Positions 41,795 through 44,382 of a stretch of 44,382 bases of DNA are shown piece after piece. Every line of letters starts with the position of its first letter. Position 1 is the stretch's first letter. Source of the stretch: SCUN01 sp046598935 (lineage in GTDB: Bacteria > Acidobacteriota > Vicinamibacteria > Vicinamibacterales > SCN-69-37); the NCBI GenBank assembly GCA_046598935.1, contig JBKJHW010000011.1, positions 1 to 44,382 on the forward strand. Direction: 5' to 3'. The position numbers were made by a program, and so were the translations under genes. The notes under the pieces are model-generated. The model did not search any database. It worked only from the letters and a program-made list of their open reading frames with translations, and was not told the origin of the DNA.

Positions 41795-42838
41795 TCACTT
41801 CGTGCTCCCTGTGGCCCGATGCGGTTCGAGCTGCTGCCAGATTCGCGCGACGACGCGTTCCGACGGATGAAAGTAGTCGATCATGTCCAGGTCGCTCATG
41901 CCGAGCGGACGAATATCCGTCCAGTCGTCGTAGTGCCGTCCGGCGTCGTCAAAACGTGCTCGCAATGCCGGCCCGACTTCGCGCATGTAGGCCAGCGCCG
42001 AGTCGCCCCGCATCTCGTCGAGGATCGTCGGTGCGAACGGCGTTGAGAACCCGACCACAACGATCTTGCGTTTCGCGCACTCGGCGAGCAGGTCCGAGAG
42101 CTGCCCCAGCACCGCGGGGTCGATCTGGTCGCCGGCGGTCATCGGCAACGTGTGAGTCCGGAGCCGTTCGCGTCCCTCTTCGAGCCGTTTGGCGACCGGC
42201 GGCCACTCACGCCGGTAGAGGCCGTTCTGGTAGCTGCCGTCCGGCCGAAAGCCATTCCCCCAGGCGATCGCGTTCACGCCCATGGCGGGCTGATCGTCGT
42301 ATGGATCACGGCGGCTCGACAATCGTCGAGCGGGGATGCGGCCGGCCCACCAGTCCGTCAGGATCAGATGGCTCAGCCGCACCGAGCGCGCGACGTCCGT
42401 CCCGTCGGACGTCACGACATCAAGCTTCGCGCGGTCGAACGGCGAGGCGCGCAAGAGCCAGCTCTGGTCAATACCGAAAATGATCAACTCAGGATACGGA
42501 GCCTCGAGCTGCCGCACGAACTCGAGCGCTTCGCGCATCGTCGACGCCGCGCCGCCGGCGTTGTAGAACTCTGGTGAGCCGTCTCCGAACATTTCCGCGC
42601 GGAACTGCATCACCCGCGACGAACCGAGCACGAGGATCCTCGGCGACCGCAGCCGTGTTGCGATGAGTTTGAAGGCGAAATAATCATCACGGTACGCCCG
42701 GCCGTAGAGGAGCGGCTCTCGCATCTGCCGCTCGGCGACGGTGCGCATCGGCGTGACCTCGCCGGCCACGACCGCCAACCCGAGCGGCAGGCCCGGGAAC
42801 ACGGCAAACGGCAGCGCGAAGATCAGCAGCCGCAGCAA
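41795..42838 (-). CDS. Membrane-anchored SGNH-like protein, predicted partner of the MBOAT acyltransferase
   Basis: The protein has 347 residues. One N-terminal hydrophobic segment (LLIFALPFAVFPGLPLGLAV) acts as a signal anchor and the rest is predicted extracytoplasmic. ILVLGSSRVMQFRAEMF near residue 68 resembles the Ser block of SGNH hydrolases. The C-terminal DMIDYFHPSERVVARIW near 318 supplies an Asp/His pair like the catalytic block of AlgX/AlgJ/DltD-type acyl-transfer proteins. The gene is 31 bases downstream of the MBOAT gene. The only start that keeps the anchor is TTG 42838. Predicted role: final transfer of acetyl or another acyl group to the exported glycan. Confidence 0.72.
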   Translation of the reverse strand: MLRLLIFALPFAVFPGLPLGLAVVAGEVTPMRTVAERQMREPLLYGRAYRDDYFAFKLIATRLRSPRILVLGSSRVMQFRAEMFGDGSPEFYNAGGAASTMREALEFVRQLEAPYPELIIFGIDQSWLLRASPFDRAKLDVVTSDGTDVARSVRLSHLILTDWWAGRIPARRLSSRRDPYDDQPAMGVNAIAWGNGFRPDGSYQNGLYRREWPPVAKRLEEGRERLRTHTLPMTAGDQIDPAVLGQLSDLLAECAKRKIVVVGFSTPFAPTILDEMRGDSALAYMREVGPALRARFDDAGRHYDDWTDIRPLGMSDLDMIDYFHPSERVVARIWQQLEPHRATGSTK

Positions 42839-42869
42839 AACCGGCCGCCACCGCGCGCGTGGCGCGCCG

Positions 42870-44285
42870 CTAGAACTGGAAGTAGATGAAGTCGTAGTGC
42901 CCCCACACTCCCAGCCACAGCACCGCGAAACTTGTGGCGTAGTAGACGCCCCATCGAGCGGCGCGCGGCCAACGCGCGATCGTTGACCACAGTCCGAATC
43001 GCGCGTCGATCACGTCGAGAGCGACGAGCACGCCGAGCGCGGCCAGCATCCCGATAAATTCCTGCCCATTGCCGGCAGGCTGCGCCAACGCAGAGAGCGA
43101 TATCGGCGCGGGCCACAGATGACGCCAGATGTAGAGCGTGTCGCCGAGCGAGCCGGCCCGAAACGGTACCCAGGCCAGACAGACAAACAGCAGCGTTGCG
43201 GCCTGCACGGACCATCGGGCCACACGCGATGTCGGGGCGCCCACGAACTTCTCCATGGCTTCCTGCGCGACGAGCGCGGCGCCGTGAAGCGCGCCCCACA
43301 GCACGAATTTGAGATGCGCGCCATGCCACAGACCGCTGAGCAGAAAAACGATCATCACGTTCGCGCGTTGACGGATGGTCGAGACATGACTGCCGCCGAG
43401 CGGAAAGTAGACGTAGTCGCGGAACCAGGTCGAGAGTGAGATGTGCCAGCGATGCCAGAAGTCGCGAATCGATTTCGCGAGGTACGGCTGACGGAAGTTC
43501 ATCATGAGATCGAAGCCGAGGACCCGGGCGGCGCCGATCGCCATGTCCGAGTACGCACTGAAGTCGGCGTAGATCTGCGCCGCAAAAAATACCGTCGCCA
43601 GCGCCAGCACGGCGGGCGGCTGGCCGGCCGGCGCGTCGTAGACGGAGTTGACGTACATTGCCAGCCGGTCGGCGATCACCAGTTTCTTGAAAAATCCGAG
43701 CAGCATCAGCCGGGCGCCGGATACGAAAAGCGTCTCGTTGAACTCGTGCTTCACGGCGAATTGCGGCAGCACACGGCTCGCCCGCTCGATCGGACCGGCG
43801 ATCAGTTGCGGAAAGAAACTGATGAACGTCGAGAGGTCCGTGAAGCGGCGAACGGCGGCCAGCTTCCCCTGGTAGACCTCGATCACATACGACATCTCCT
43901 GAAACGTATAGAACGAGATGCCGATGGGCAGGGCGAGTCCGACGCTTGCCGAGAGTGACGCGTCCGGACCGCTGCCGAGGTGCAACAGCGACATGACGAA
44001 GCCGGAGTACTTGAAAAATCCGAGCACGCCCAGGTTGAGACACAGGCTGGCGATCAGCCACGCGCGACGATGCGCCTGCGTAGCGGATGCCTCGATCTTC
44101 TTGGCGAACAGGTAATCGCCGAGCGTCGTAAGGACCAACAGCGCCAGGTACGGCGGATACCAATACGCGTAGAAGAAATAACTGGCCCCGAGCAGGGCGA
44201 GGTTCGCCGCGCGTCTCGGCAGCGCGTAGTACAGCGGCACGATGACGGCAAAGAGCGCGATGAACTCGAACGAGACGAATGACAT
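42870..44285 (-). CDS. MBOAT family O-acyltransferase (AlgI-like)
   Basis: Multi-spanning membrane protein of 471 residues from the ATG at 44285 (MSFVSFEFIALF). The ATG overlaps the stop of an upstream frame by one base, and a longer in-frame extension is not supported. The AlgI/DltB signature is clear: FFAAQIYADFSAYSDMAIGA near residue 245, followed by RQPYLAKSIRDFWHRWHISL and the catalytic-His region LLSGLWHGAHLKFVLWGALH near 320. It would move acyl groups across the inner membrane for attachment to the polysaccharide, working with the SGNH-like protein next door. Confidence 0.93.
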   Translation of the reverse strand: MSFVSFEFIALFAVIVPLYYALPRRAANLALLGASYFFYAYWYPPYLALLVLTTLGDYLFAKKIEASATQAHRRAWLIASLCLNLGVLGFFKYSGFVMSLLHLGSGPDASLSASVGLALPIGISFYTFQEMSYVIEVYQGKLAAVRRFTDLSTFISFFPQLIAGPIERASRVLPQFAVKHEFNETLFVSGARLMLLGFFKKLVIADRLAMYVNSVYDAPAGQPPAVLALATVFFAAQIYADFSAYSDMAIGAARVLGFDLMMNFRQPYLAKSIRDFWHRWHISLSTWFRDYVYFPLGGSHVSTIRQRANVMIVFLLSGLWHGAHLKFVLWGALHGAALVAQEAMEKFVGAPTSRVARWSVQAATLLFVCLAWVPFRAGSLGDTLYIWRHLWPAPISLSALAQPAGNGQEFIGMLAALGVLVALDVIDARFGLWSTIARWPRAARWGVYYATSFAVLWLGVWGHYDFIYFQF

Positions 44286-44382
44286 CAGGCGGCCGGCCGG
44301 ATCTCGAATGCGACGGCCAGGGGCAGCGAACCTCGCCACACCCAGCGCAGGACCTGAGAACTCTCGCGCACACCAAAACTGG
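44285..44382 (-). CDS. C-terminal fragment of an unidentified protein (partial, 5' part off the right edge)
   Basis: An open minus-strand frame enters from the right edge and ends at a TGA (44287-44285) that overlaps the MBOAT start as TGATG, the same junction type used elsewhere in the locus. The visible 31 residues (ending SLPLAVAFEIRPAA) alternate hydrophobic and polar residues like a beta strand. Too little is visible to name a family. Confidence 0.5.
   Translation of the reverse strand, partial: SFGVRESSQVLRWVWRGSLPLAVAFEIRPAA

Noticed and set aside
1..44382. tRNA, rRNA, CRISPR array, insertion sequence or prophage genes
   Set aside because: I saw no cloverleaf-like gene, regularly spaced direct repeats, transposase or phage protein on either strand.

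Overview
The window comes from a GC-rich Gram-negative bacterium. The Gram-negative call rests on the heptose-pathway gene gmhA and a large O-antigen/capsule-type polysaccharide locus. The base composition, the very compact gene packing with GTG/TTG starts, and short tandem words in intergenic DNA would suit an uncultured Acidobacteriota (Vicinamibacteria-like) genome. That placement is an inference; no rRNA or other phylogenetic marker is present.

Layout. (1) 1-8509, minus strand: an NADH:quinone oxidoreductase (complex I) operon reading nuoA-B-C-[gmhA]-D-E-F-H-J-K-L, with nuoL running off the left edge. The usual nuoG (between F and H) and nuoI (between H and J) are absent, and the junctions are only 9 and 2 bases long. 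A sedoheptulose-7-phosphate isomerase gene (gmhA) interrupts nuoC-nuoD. It is followed by a 140-bp element with 34-bp terminal inverted repeats, and then by a 23-bp inverted repeat whose loop holds the nuoD start codon. (2) 8510-10837: a divergent promoter region, then a plus-strand set thiS-thiG (thiazole synthesis) and a coiled-coil SAM methyltransferase. (3) 10849-44382, almost all minus strand: a polysaccharide locus of about 28 genes with one plus-strand glycosyltransferase at 20021-21151. No gene-free stretch longer than 300 bases exists anywhere in the window.

How the polysaccharide genes fit together. A three-gene set (dehydratase/epimerase, RmlD-like reductase, 2-epimerase) is predicted to make UDP-L-QuiNAc or a related L-deoxyaminosugar, with a GT4 enzyme directly behind it. 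neuB-neuC-neuA are predicted to make a CMP-nonulosonic acid (sialic or legionaminic type), with a GT-B/capsule-synthesis-like protein next to them. Six to seven glycosyltransferases, a Wzx-type flippase and two Wzy/WaaL-type membrane proteins (one fused to a glycosyltransferase) would assemble and polymerise or ligate the glycan. Seven clear and one doubtful methyltransferase-fold proteins (one of the clear ones outside the main strand block), an asparagine-synthase-like amidotransferase, two Gfo/Idh/MocA enzymes and an MBOAT + SGNH acylation pair would decorate it. Export genes (wza/wzb/wzc or ABC transporter) and an initiating phosphoglycosyltransferase are not in this window. Most genes in the block overlap by 1-16 bases, often through GTGA or ATGA junctions, so they look translationally coupled.

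The points most worth a second look are the nuoG/nuoI-less complex I operon with its gmhA insertion and nested inverted repeats at nuoD, the polymerase-glycosyltransferase fusion, and the nonulosonic-acid module with its adjacent unassigned GT-B protein.
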